Shown piece after piece: positions 1 through 7,483 of a DNA stretch of 17,635 bases. The stretch comes from Methanobacteriota archaeon. GTDB lineage: Archaea; JACRDV01. The notes under the pieces were generated by a model. The model saw only the letters and a list, made by a program, of their open reading frames with translations, was not told where the DNA came from and did not search any database. Position numbers and translations under genes: made by a program. How positions within the stretch are numbered: the first letter of the stretch is position 1; the number at the start of each line of letters is the position of its first letter. The stretch lies in assembly GCA_024860865.1 (NCBI GenBank), contig JACRDV010000123.1, forward strand, positions 1-17,635, read 5' to 3'.

Positions 1-115
1 AACTGTTTTCTTTTTTTGTTCTGGAAAATGTGAGTGCAACTTGCTGAAGCTTAGGCGTGTTCCTCGAAAGGTAAAGTGGACTTCTTTTTATAAGGCAAAA
101 CTGGCGAAAAAATGA
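1..115 (+). CDS. rpl24e: Ribosomal protein eL24 (L24e), 3' end only
   Basis: This is the C-terminal part of large-subunit protein eL24; the start lies before the window. Reading in the frame of base 2 gives ...FCSGKCECNLLKLRR followed by VPRKVKWTSFYKAKLAKK and a stop at 113-115. The FCS-x-KC pair is the second half of the family's zinc ribbon, and the RxPRKVKWT segment after it is the family signature. The TGA overlaps the ATG of the next gene (ATGA, 112-115), so translation of nucleoside diphosphate kinase is probably coupled to it. The eL24-ndk-aIF5B order is common in archaea and supports the call. Confidence 0.9.
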   Translation, partial: TVFFFCSGKCECNLLKLRRVPRKVKWTSFYKAKLAKK

Positions 116-522
116 ACGAGCGCACTTTTGTAATGATTAAGCCCGACGGCGTGGCTAAAGATTGTATCGGCGAGATAATTAAACGCTTTGAGCAAAATGG
201 GTTTAAAATTTTGGCCATGCGAATGGAAAAACTAACGCGAGAAAAGGCTGAGGAGTTGTATTCTCCTCATAAAGGCAAGCAGTTTTTTAATGAATTAGTT
301 GGTTTTGCAACTTCCGGTCCAGTTGTTTTGATGATTATTGGAGGGGACAATGCTGTAATTAGAACCAGGGAGATAATCGGGGCAACAGATCCGAAAAAAG
401 CTACTAAAGGGACAATACGCGGTGATTTTGGCACAAGCATAACACATAATGTAATTCATGCTGCCGATTCAAAAGAAAATGCTCGAAGAGAAGGTAAACT
501 CTTTTTCAATGAATACTTTTAA
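112..522 (+). CDS. ndk: Nucleoside diphosphate kinase
   Basis: A 136-residue cytosolic enzyme that moves the gamma-phosphate of one NTP to other NDPs through a phosphohistidine. It starts MNERTFVMIKPDGV, where the KPDGV motif is a family hallmark. Near the C-terminus ITHNVIHAADS holds the catalytic histidine (His in NVIHAADS, usually NxxHxSDS). The length matches the short single-domain form of the family. The start codon overlaps the eL24 stop, so the start is well fixed. No base-composition oddity or truncation is visible. It supplies the GTP used by the neighbouring translation GTPases, but the link is only one of operon membership. Confidence 0.97.
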   Translation: MNERTFVMIKPDGVAKDCIGEIIKRFEQNGFKILAMRMEKLTREKAEELYSPHKGKQFFNELVGFATSGPVVLMIIGGDNAVIRTREIIGATDPKKATKGTIRGDFGTSITHNVIHAADSKENARREGKLFFNEYF

Positions 523-536
523 TAATGAACTCTTAA

Positions 537-563
537 TAGATAAGCTTAGGAAAAGCTAATCTA
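537..563 (+). other. Inverted repeat in the ndk-infB gap
   Basis: Two 11-nt arms (537-547 TAGATAAGCTT and 553-563 AAGCTAATCTA) pair at 10 of 11 positions around a 5-nt loop, with one A.A mismatch. The hairpin starts 15 nt after the ndk stop in a 130-nt non-coding gap. No T-run follows, so it is not a typical terminator. It may be an RNA processing or stability element, but that is inference. Confidence 0.5.
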
Positions 564-641
564 CGATTCACGTTCTAAAGATAGCAAATTTGGCGTTCTT
601 TCAAAAGGTTGAAGAAGAAGTTCATGTTTTAAAAAAATTTA

Positions 642-647
642 GAGGAG
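642..647 (+). promoter_or_regulatory. Ribosome binding site of aIF5B
   Basis: GAGGAG lies 5 nt before the ATG at 653. It supports that ATG as the true start, which matters because the frame runs into a stop only 18 codons later if the intervening sequence is not removed. Confidence 0.7.
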
Positions 648-652
648 TTAAC

Positions 653-2461
653 ATGATTCGTCAACTTATAGTGGCAGTGCTCGGTCATGTCGATCACGGA
701 ACGCGTTAAAGCTATAGCTTAACGCCCGGTAAGACAAGTTTACTCGACAAGATCAGAGGCACAGCGGTTGCTGAAAGAGAGGCGGGTGCAATAACCCAGC
801 ATATAGGAGCAACAGAAATTCCAATTGAAGTTATCAAAAAAATTTGTGGTCCATTTATCGAACAGCTTAAAGCAAAGATAACAATACCAGGTCTACTCTT
901 CATAGATACTCCGGGTCATCGAGCTTTTACAAATTTAAGAAGGAGAGGTGGTGCGTTAGCGGATTTAGCGATTTTAGTCGTTGATGTCACTGCTGGCTTT
1001 CAGCCTCAAACGATTGAAGCGATTAGCATTCTTAAGAGATACAAAACGCCGTTCATTATCGCTGCTAATAAAATTGATTTGATTTACAAATGGCGTATCT
1101 TTGAAACGACTTCTTTTCTTGAAAGCTTTAAAAAACAAGAATTAGAAGTGCAAGGGTATCTTGAAAAGAAAATCTATGAGATGGTTGGAAAACTTTACGA
1201 GCAAGGTTTTAATTCAGAGCGCTTTGACCGAGTAAAGGATTTCACTAAACAGTTAGCAATTGTGCCGGTTAGTGCCAAAACGGGAGAGGGTATACCTGAA
1301 CTTTTAATGATGCTCACCGGCTTAGCTCAACAATTCCTTGAGCAACAGCTCAAGATTGAGGTTACTGGGCCTGGAAAAGCCACAGTGCTTGAAGTCAAAG
1401 AAGAAGTTGGCCTAGGAAAAACCATCGATACAATTCTCTATGATGGTACTATTAGAAAGGGAGAAACAATTGTAATTGGTGGACTAAAAGAACCTATCGA
1501 AACAAAAGTCCGGTCAATTCTAAAACCTCAACCATTAGACGAAATTCGAGATCCGCGATTTAAATTTAAATCAGTTAATGAAGTTCAAGCTGCAGCAGGT
1601 ATTAAAATTTCAGCTCCGAATTTAGATAATGCAATTGCAGGAGCTCCATTAAGGATTGTTAGAGAAGAAAGTGAGATTGAAAAATTAAAGGAAGAAGTTC
1701 AAAAGGAAATAGAAGAAGTAAGAATTGAAACGGACATAACCGGAATTATTTTAAAGGCTGATGCTATTGGTTCGCTTGAGGCGTTAGTCAATGAACTCAA
1801 GGGATTAAATATCCCAATTAGAATTGCAGATGTTGGGGATGTTTCAAAGCGAGATATAGTTGAAGCTCATACTGTTAAAGAGACTGACCCTATTAAGGGA
1901 ATAGTTCTTGCATTCAATGTTAAAATTTTGCCTGATGCAAAGGTTGAGGCAGAGAGATTAGGCGTTCTAGTTTTAGCTGGAGATATAATTTATAAGTTAA
2001 TTGAGGATTATCAAAAGTGGGCTGAAGAGACTAGAAAAGAAATGATCAGAAAACAACTCGAGGCTATTGTAAGACCTGCGAAAATTAAGCTATTGCCTGG
2101 CTTTGTTTTTCACGTGAGCAAACCTGCCATAGTAGGGGTTGAAGTTTTAGCCGGTGCGATAAAACCCGAGTATAAACTAATCAAAAAAGATGGCTATTTA
2201 GTGGGCGAATTAAAGAGTATTCAGGATAAGGGGCAATCGCTGAAAGAGGCATCGATTGGGCAGAAAATAGCTATTTCAATAGAAGGACCAACCGTTGGGC
2301 GACAAATCAAAGAAGGGGATGTTCTTTATACCGATATTCCGCCTCGACAAATTGATTTGATTGAGGAAAAACTGAAAGATGTTTTAACGGCTGAAGAAAT
2401 TCAAACTTTGCAGGAAATTAAACAAATTAAAGAGAAATTAGCAGCTGAGGCAAAGAAATAG
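653..2461 (+). CDS. infB: Translation initiation factor aIF5B (IF2-like GTPase), interrupted by a 30-nt intervening sequence
   Basis: aIF5B is the GTPase that promotes ribosomal subunit joining. From ATG 653 the frame reads MIRQLIVAVLGHVDHG, then ACG CGT TAA, an in-frame stop within the 30 extra bases. Removing exactly 30 nt (702-731, or an equivalent cut one or two bases earlier) gives GHVDHGKTSLLDKIRG, the standard P-loop, and an open frame of 592 codons, a normal length for the archaeal factor. After that the gene is intact: G3 is DTPGH (residues 75-79), G4 is NKID (129-132), and beta-barrel and C-terminal domains follow to residue 592. The stop at 2459-2461 is 4 nt before the next gene. 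The intact rest of the gene argues against a pseudogene. Without removal, only an 18-residue peptide or a protein lacking the P-loop could be made. Confidence 0.92.
702..731 (+). other. Probable 30-nt archaeal mRNA intron with bulge-helix-bulge-like ends
   Basis: Bases 703-712 pair with 717-725 (9 bp, one bulged A, UAUA loop). Outside this, exon bases C697-G698-G699 pair with C726-C727-G728, followed by an A696.G729 mismatch. This leaves two opposed 3-nt bulges, AAC (700-702) and UAA (730-732). The archaeal tRNA splicing endonuclease cuts such bulges after the second base. That would give cuts at 701/702 and 731/732, and the joined exon reads CAC GGA AAG ACA, which exactly restores HGKT. Pairing outside the motif is weak (C695-G733, U694-A734), so this is a relaxed rather than canonical motif. 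The structure is seen in the sequence; splicing is inferred. Confidence 0.75.
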
Positions 2462-2465
2462 TTAA

Positions 2466-3380
2466 ATGGGTCTTAGATTGAGAATCGTACCAGTTGCTTT
2501 TGACTCGTTTGGCACAAGAAGTATGTCCACTTTTGTCGAGACTAAAGATTGCAAAATAATGATTGATCCAGGAGTTTCTTTAGCACCACTACGTTATAAG
2601 CTCGAACCTCATCCAATAGAATTTCAAAGAATGGATGAGCATTGGAATGAAATTAAAAAATTTGCAAATAAAGCAGATGTTCTAATTGTAACTCACTACC
2701 ACTACGATCATCATGATCCAAACGAGCCAGAAGTATACAAAGACAAAATCACTTTTTTAAAGCACCCTACAGAAAAAATTAATCTCAGCCAAAAAGGAAG
2801 AGCAGCTTATTTTCTTGAACAAATAAAAGGATTGCCAAAAAAATTGGAATATTCTGATGGGAAAGAATTTTCCTTTGGTAATACAAAAATAAAGTTTTCT
2901 CAGCCAGTTTATCATGGGACTAACCCGCGTTTGGGATTTGTTGTTGAAGTCTTGGTAGATGATGGGAATTACAAGTTTATTCATACTTCTGATATCGAAG
3001 GTCCCAGCATTAAAGATCAAGCTGATTTCATTTTACAGAACAAACCTAACCTTGTCATACTTGATGGCCCTTTAGGTTACATGCTTGGTTATCGCTATAG
3101 CTATACAAGTTTGAATATTTCCGTAGAGAACATGGTAAAAATTATTCAAAGCTGTCCGCTAGAAGCATTGGTGGTGGACCATCACTTTCTTAGAGATTTA
3201 AAATGGAAAGAAAGAATTGCTAAAGTTTTTGAAGCGGCAAATAAAAAGAAGGTCAAGGTTCTGACAGCCGCCGAATTTGCAAATAAACCAATAGAGATGC
3301 TAGAGGCCCATAGGAAAGAGTTATATCAAGAATATCCAGAGATGGAAATGCCGAAAACAAGAAAGATTGTTGAGGAATGA
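2466..3380 (+). CDS. UPF0282 family metallo-beta-lactamase-fold protein
   Basis: A 304-residue soluble protein with the metal-binding motif of the metallo-beta-lactamase fold: THYHYDHH at residues 76-83, matching HxHxDH. The N-terminal block (STFVETKDCKIMIDPG, residues 21-36) is typical of UPF0282, an archaeal family without an established substrate. Further likely metal ligands are in VYHGTNPR, IHTSDIEG and DHHF. The ATG is 4 nt after the aIF5B stop, so the two are probably co-transcribed and translationally linked. It may be a hydrolase or nuclease related to RNA metabolism given the translation operon, but that rests only on context. Confidence 0.88.
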   Translation: MGLRLRIVPVAFDSFGTRSMSTFVETKDCKIMIDPGVSLAPLRYKLEPHPIEFQRMDEHWNEIKKFANKADVLIVTHYHYDHHDPNEPEVYKDKITFLKHPTEKINLSQKGRAAYFLEQIKGLPKKLEYSDGKEFSFGNTKIKFSQPVYHGTNPRLGFVVEVLVDDGNYKFIHTSDIEGPSIKDQADFILQNKPNLVILDGPLGYMLGYRYSYTSLNISVENMVKIIQSCPLEALVVDHHFLRDLKWKERIAKVFEAANKKKVKVLTAAEFANKPIEMLEAHRKELYQEYPEMEMPKTRKIVEE

Positions 3381-3446
3381 ACTAAAGTTAGGGAAATTTT
3401 AAAATAATCGGTACAATATGGTGATAGATACCTAAGAGGAAAAATA

Positions 3447-3854
3447 ATGCCAGCATTTAAAGTGGTGATTTCAGATCCAACTACTGGAAAAGCATATCAA
3501 ACAGAGCTTAGCGGACCTAGTGCGACTAGGCTAGTTGGAGCGAAAGTCGGAGAGACGATTGATGGGAAAGCATTAGGGCTTGCTGGTTACAAACTCCAAG
3601 TCACTGGCGGAACCGATAAAGATGGTTTTCCAATAAGACCAGACATCCATGGATCCGGCAGACCCAGTGTTGTTTTATCTAAACCACCGACCTTCTACCC
3701 AAGTAAGAAAGGCATGCGCAAGCGAAAGACCGTTCGAGGAAATATAATATCAGAGGAAATCGTACAAGTAAACATTAAGGTCCTTGAAAAAGGGGAAAAG
3801 GCATTAGAAGAATTATTTGGGAAAAAGGAAGAGCAGAAGAGCAAAGGAAAATAA
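3447..3854 (+). CDS. rps6e: Ribosomal protein eS6 (S6e)
   Basis: A 135-residue small-subunit ribosomal protein. It opens MPAFKVVISDPTTGKAYQ and contains the family blocks GGTDKDGFPIRPD and KGMRKRKTVRGN, which bind rRNA. The last 20 or so residues are a lysine/glutamate-rich tail, as in other archaeal versions. GAGGAA lies about 8 nt before the ATG and serves as ribosome binding site. In many archaea eS6 is followed directly by aIF2-gamma; here a minus-strand transporter sits between them. Confidence 0.95.
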   Translation: MPAFKVVISDPTTGKAYQTELSGPSATRLVGAKVGETIDGKALGLAGYKLQVTGGTDKDGFPIRPDIHGSGRPSVVLSKPPTFYPSKKGMRKRKTVRGNIISEEIVQVNIKVLEKGEKALEELFGKKEEQKSKGK

Positions 3855-3867
3855 TCTCATTAAACCG

Positions 3868-3873
3868 TTTTTT
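3868..3873 (+). terminator. T-run after eS6
   Basis: A six-T run 14 nt after the eS6 stop in the short gap between converging genes. Archaeal transcription often stops at such runs without a hairpin. Weak evidence. Confidence 0.3.
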
Positions 3874-3880
3874 CGCATGT

Positions 3881-5068
3881 TCAAGATCCCTTGTTTTTCA
3901 GCAAAATAATAAGAAGAATAGTTGATAGAAAAGCAAGAGTGGCTCCATAAAGAAATGTGGCTGTTGCGCCAAAAGATTGCCATAAAACTCCGGCAACTAT
4001 GCTTGCCGGTAAGGCTGCCATTCCAACAGCAGCATGAAATGTTCCAAGCGCTGTCGCTCTTAACTCTGCTATAGTTAAATCTGAAACAAGTGCACGTTGA
4101 ACTGTTTCTGTGATTGCATTAAATATACCATATAAAGCAAACATTACAATTACTAAAATAGATGAGGTTGCGACTGCAAATCCGAGGCACATTATTCCGA
4201 AAGTTGTATAGCCAAGAGCAATAACAGGCTTTCTACCAATTTTATCAGATAAAATACCTGCTGGAATTGAAAAGAGCGCGTAAACTGTGTTAAATAGCAA
4301 GTACAATAGTGGGATCAGTTCTGGAGTAATGCCTACATCCTGTGCACGCAAAATGATGAAAGCATAGCTAAAATTACCCAATGCAAATAACGCTGCAAGA
4401 ATAACAAAAATTTTGAATTCTTTGCTCAGTGATTTAAAACTAAACTTTATAGGCTGTGGATTATTCTTTCGTATAGGTCTTTCTCTTTCTTTCACAAAGG
4501 CAAGAATAAGAAAAACAGCTATTACTCCCGGAATAGTGGCCAACAAAAATATGTTCCTATAGCCAAAGAGCGGAAACAATAAAAAGGCAATCGAAGGCCC
4601 TATCATCGCACCAAGCGTATCCATAGATCTATGAAAACCAAATGCTTTTCCGCGCACTTTTTCATCAGTTGAGTCAGCAATCATAGCATCTCTTGGTGAA
4701 GTTCTAATCCCTTTACCAACTCTATCAGCAAACCTAACTGCTAAAACATGAAACCAAGAAGTAGCTAATGCAAGAAATGGCTTTACAAAAGTTGAAACTC
4801 CATAACCAGAAAAAATAATAGGTTTTCTTTTTCCAATTTTATCTGAAAACCAACCAGAAAATACTTTCAAGATACTTGCTGTGCTCTCTGCAATCCCTTC
4901 TATTAACCCGACAATTGATTTCTCTGCAGCTAAAACATTCACTAAAAATAAAGGCAAGAGAGGGAAAATCATTTCACTGCTTGTGTCCGTTAGAAGACTT
5001 GCTATCCCTAAGACTATTACATTCCGTGTGATTCCACTTAACAAACCTATTTTAGCTGGTTTTTCCAT
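3881..5068 (-). CDS. Major facilitator superfamily transporter
   Basis: A 395-residue integral membrane protein with about 12 hydrophobic segments. The MFS loop 2-3 signature is visible as GWFSDKIGKRKP and is repeated in the second half as GILSDKIGRKPV, which shows the internal duplication of the family. RVGKGIRTSPRDAM after TM4 is typical of a prokaryotic MFS subgroup of unassigned drug or metabolite exporters. The substrate cannot be read from the sequence. It lies on the opposite strand between eS6 and aIF2-gamma, converging on eS6 and diverging from aIF2-gamma, so it interrupts a gene order that is usually continuous. A TATA box about 24 nt before the ATG suggests its own leaderless transcript. 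Confidence 0.92.
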   Translation of the reverse strand: MEKPAKIGLLSGITRNVIVLGIASLLTDTSSEMIFPLLPLFLVNVLAAEKSIVGLIEGIAESTASILKVFSGWFSDKIGKRKPIIFSGYGVSTFVKPFLALATSWFHVLAVRFADRVGKGIRTSPRDAMIADSTDEKVRGKAFGFHRSMDTLGAMIGPSIAFLLFPLFGYRNIFLLATIPGVIAVFLILAFVKERERPIRKNNPQPIKFSFKSLSKEFKIFVILAALFALGNFSYAFIILRAQDVGITPELIPLLYLLFNTVYALFSIPAGILSDKIGRKPVIALGYTTFGIMCLGFAVATSSILVIVMFALYGIFNAITETVQRALVSDLTIAELRATALGTFHAAVGMAALPASIVAGVLWQSFGATATFLYGATLAFLSTILLIILLKNKGS

Positions 5069-5086
5069 GTTTTTTTCGCCTGGAAG

Positions 5087-5096
5087 TTTTTATAAG
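5087..5096 (-). promoter_or_regulatory. TATA box of the MFS gene
   Basis: On the minus strand CTTATAAAAA is centred about 24 nt before the ATG at 5068. This places transcription start at or just before the start codon, so the mRNA is probably leaderless. Confidence 0.55.
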
Positions 5097-5147
5097 GTTT
5101 AACAAATAACTACAAATATTAGGCTATCTCGAAATGAGATTTTCACG

Positions 5148-5158
5148 GATAAAATAAG
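5148..5158 (+). promoter_or_regulatory. Possible TATA box of aIF2-gamma
   Basis: GATAAAATAAG lies about 58 nt before the ATG and would give a leader of about 30 nt that includes the strong ribosome binding site. A second TATA-like TTTATATA at 5180-5187 is so close that its transcript would lack that site. I prefer the upstream box. Confidence 0.4.
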
Positions 5159-5196
5159 CTCCATTTCTACTAAAAGAGCTTTATATACCATTTTCT

Positions 5197-5203
5197 GGAG
5201 GAG
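5197..5203 (+). promoter_or_regulatory. Ribosome binding site of aIF2-gamma
   Basis: GGAGGAG lies 7 nt before ATG 5211. It is a near-perfect anti-16S match and fixes the start. Confidence 0.75.
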
Positions 5204-5210
5204 CATAAAA

Positions 5211-6434
5211 ATGAAACAAGCAGAAGTCAACGTCGGAACCGCGGGCCACATAGACCATGGAAAGACGACGCTTGTAAAGAGCCTAACTGGCGTATGGACG
5301 GACAAACATTCTGAAGAAATTAAGCGCGGCATTACGATTAAGCTAGGTTACGCTGACATGGAAGTCAAAAAGTGCCCAAAGCATGAGCCTCCTGAAGCAT
5401 ATTCTACCGAAAAAAATTGTCCTATATGCAGGTCAAAAACTGAAAGCATTAGAACAATTTCCTTTGTTGATGCTCCCGGTCATGAAATGCTGATGGCAAC
5501 AATGTTGTCTGGTGCTGCAATAATGGATGGAGCAATTTTGGTCATTGCTACAAATGAGGAATGCCCTCAACCCCAAACTAAGGAGCATTTGATGGCCCTA
5601 GAGATAATTGGAATAAAAAAGGTAATTATCGCTCAAACGAAAATTGACTTAGTTTCTGGAGAAAATTTGTCAAGAAATTACGAACAAATTAAAAAGTTTA
5701 TCAAAGGAACATGCGCTGAAAATGCTCCGATTATCCCAGTTTGCGCGCATACTAAAGCGAATATTGATGTTTTAATCAATGCAATCCAAGATTTTATTCC
5801 AACACCTAAACGCGATTTAGAAAAGCCTCCGAAAATGTACATTGCAAGGTCATTTGATGTAAATTTGCCTGGTGCACATCCTGAAAAATTATGCGGAGGA
5901 GTAGTTGGGGGTTCATTGATTCAAGGAAAATTCAAAGTTGGAGAAGAAATTGAGATAAGACCAGGTCAAAAGATTGAGCACGGCGGTAAAACTTTCTGGC
6001 AACCGATAACCACAACTATCGTTTCATTGCATGCTGGTGGCAAACAAGTCGAAGAAGTTGGTCCTGGAGGGCTCATTGGAATTGGGACAAAGCTTGATCC
6101 TTCTATGACAAAGGCTGATGCATTGGTAGGAGGTGTAGTTGGGAAGCCCGGTCAATTGCCGCCAACTAGGGAAAGCTTGACCCTTGAAACGCATTTATTA
6201 GAAAGGGTTGTTGGATTGCTTGAAGAAACGATGGTTGAGCCAATTAAAGCTGGTGAGCAATTGATGCTAAATGTTGGCACAGCCACAACTGTTGGAGACG
6301 TTACCAATGCTAAAAAAGATGAAATTATAATTAAACTGAAAATACCTGTTTGCGCTGAGAGCAAGGATCGAGTTGCAATTAGCAGGCGGATAAAAGCTCG
6401 TTGGCGGCTGATCGGCTACGGCATAATAAAATAA
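5211..6434 (+). CDS. eif2g: Translation initiation factor aIF2 subunit gamma
   Basis: The GTP-binding core of aIF2, which brings initiator Met-tRNA to the small subunit. It is 407 residues, about the usual length. The P-loop is [12 protein letters not shown] (residues 9-20), G2 lies in [12 protein letters not shown] and G3 is DAPGH. The zinc knuckle is C55-x2-H58 with C70-x2-C73; its second ligand is His, where Cys is more usual. The G4 motif reads T143-K-I-D rather than NKID. Domains II and III follow ([27 protein letters not shown]). The strong ribosome binding site fixes the start. Unlike aIF5B upstream, its P-loop codons are not interrupted. Confidence 0.97.
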   Translation: MKQAEVNVGTAGHIDHGKTTLVKSLTGVWTDKHSEEIKRGITIKLGYADMEVKKCPKHEPPEAYSTEKNCPICRSKTESIRTISFVDAPGHEMLMATMLSGAAIMDGAILVIATNEECPQPQTKEHLMALEIIGIKKVIIAQTKIDLVSGENLSRNYEQIKKFIKGTCAENAPIIPVCAHTKANIDVLINAIQDFIPTPKRDLEKPPKMYIARSFDVNLPGAHPEKLCGGVVGGSLIQGKFKVGEEIEIRPGQKIEHGGKTFWQPITTTIVSLHAGGKQVEEVGPGGLIGIGTKLDPSMTKADALVGGVVGKPGQLPPTRESLTLETHLLERVVGLLEETMVEPIKAGEQLMLNVGTATTVGDVTNAKKDEIIIKLKIPVCAESKDRVAISRRIKARWRLIGYGIIK

Positions 6435-6440
6435 ACTTGA

Positions 6441-6446
6441 TTTTTT
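6441..6446 (+). terminator. T-run after aIF2-gamma
   Basis: Six T residues 7 nt after the stop, with no hairpin. A possible archaeal termination signal. The remaining gap to 6658 is AT-rich and shows no further feature I can support. Confidence 0.3.
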
Positions 6447-6658
6447 AGAAATATTTAGGACAGCAAATAAGAAAAATTTAGGCAATTTGTAAAGCAGATT
6501 TGATACGAATTTTGAAAAATTTAAATCCAATTTTTGAACGTTTGGCTATCACTATCGATTTGCCTTAAAAAAGTAAAGAAAGAAATAAAATCTCCGCGTA
6601 TTGAATACAAAATTAAAATCATTAAATAATAATACACGAACTGAAATATGTGACCTCT

Positions 6659-7264
6659 ATGATAGAAAGAATTTTAGATTTTTTATCGACTGATCAGGGG
6701 CGAATATCTGCTATTATATTTTTTATATCTTTTATAATTCCAGCAATAGCAATACTGTCTTTAATTAGTAGCAGTTTAAAATCGTTTTTTACAGGAGTTA
6801 ATCCTAAAGTAGAGATGCAGCTAAAATTACTTGAAGATACAGATAGAGAATTATCTCAGCGAATAACAGGTTTAAAATCAACTATGCTAGAACAAATCCA
6901 AAAACTTGAAGTTGCAGTGCAAGAGACCTCTAAGCGCTTAGATGGCGAATTATCTAGACAAGTCGGCGAATTATCTAGACAAGTCTCGGAGGTAAATAAA
7001 AAGCTTTCAGACGAAGTCAAAAAATTAGAGGATGTTGATAAGTCAATATCACATTCAAATAGAGAAATTAGAGATTTGTTGCTCAGCATATTCACTTATC
7101 CATGTCCTAAGTGCACATATCCGATTCAAATATCGACACCTCGTATAATGGTAAAGGATATTCATGAAGATGATGGCCGACCTATTAGAAAGTTAAAGAC
7201 TAGAAAAGAATCAAAAGTTATTTGCGAACAGTGTAAGGGAACGTGGCATATAGTATATCCATAA
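6659..7264 (+). CDS. Membrane-anchored coiled-coil protein with C-terminal zinc ribbon
   Basis: I do not recognise a named family. From ATG 6659 the protein has 201 residues; a GTG three codons earlier (6650) is also possible, and no ribosome binding site decides between them. One hydrophobic segment (about 17-39) is followed by about 90 residues with heptad character (about 50-140) and then a domain with two Cys pairs, CPKC (149-152) and CEQC (189-192), spaced like a zinc ribbon. It could tether a metal-binding head to the membrane through a rod. An exact 21-bp tandem duplication inside the rod encodes GELSRQV twice. It lies alone between aIF2-gamma and the pyrophosphatases, with gaps of over 200 nt on each side. 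Function unknown. Confidence 0.75.
   Translation: MIERILDFLSTDQGRISAIIFFISFIIPAIAILSLISSSLKSFFTGVNPKVEMQLKLLEDTDRELSQRITGLKSTMLEQIQKLEVAVQETSKRLDGELSRQVGELSRQVSEVNKKLSDEVKKLEDVDKSISHSNREIRDLLLSIFTYPCPKCTYPIQISTPRIMVKDIHEDDGRPIRKLKTRKESKVICEQCKGTWHIVYP
6944..6985 (+). repeat. Exact 21-bp tandem duplication encoding one coiled-coil heptad
   Basis: Bases 6944-6964 and 6965-6985 are identical 21-mers in frame, each encoding GELSRQV. Twenty-one bases equal one heptad, so the change lengthens the rod by one turn unit and keeps the register. Confidence 0.85.
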
Positions 7265-7289
7265 AATTTTAGTTCAAAATTCTACATAG

Positions 7290-7296
7290 TTTTTTT
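7290..7296 (+). terminator. T-run after the coiled-coil gene
   Basis: Seven T residues 26 nt after the stop, with no hairpin. A plausible archaeal terminator. Confidence 0.35.
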
Positions 7297-7340
7297 AATC
7301 TATATTTTAATGGCAAACTAGTTTCAAGTGTTAGCAATGA

Positions 7341-7349
7341 TTTATAAGA
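7341..7349 (+). promoter_or_regulatory. Possible TATA box upstream of the pyrophosphatase genes
   Basis: TTTATAAGA would give a leader of about 110 nt. A second candidate, CCTATAATTTA at 7421-7431, would give about 29 nt including the GAAGGGG ribosome binding site (7471-7477). Which one is used cannot be told from the sequence. Confidence 0.35.
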
Positions 7350-7483
7350 AAAACTTAGAACAAGAATTCGGTTATTTGTACTGCCGATAGTGTACTAAAA
7401 AAATGCGGTAACTATGTTTGCCTATAATTTACTTACAGGCTGGATCGCATTTGGCATTAGAAGGCTGTGTGAAGGGGTAGATA

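Noticed and set aside
702-731. Mini-intein in aIF5B
   Set aside because: Far too short, and it contains an in-frame stop.
712-903. Minus-strand frame of 63 codons opposite aIF5B
   Set aside because: It is a shadow of the conserved aIF5B G-domain, with no family resemblance and no start signals.
653-2461. aIF5B as a pseudogene, or as a shorter gene starting at TTG 1079
   Set aside because: The interruption is a clean 30 nt, a multiple of three, and all GTPase and C-terminal motifs on both sides are intact. A start at 1079 would drop the P-loop, G3 and G4 motifs.
7265-7483. Possible structured RNA or tRNA upstream of ppa
   Set aside because: No cloverleaf, C/D or H/ACA boxes could be made out; only TATA-like boxes and a ribosome binding site are supportable.
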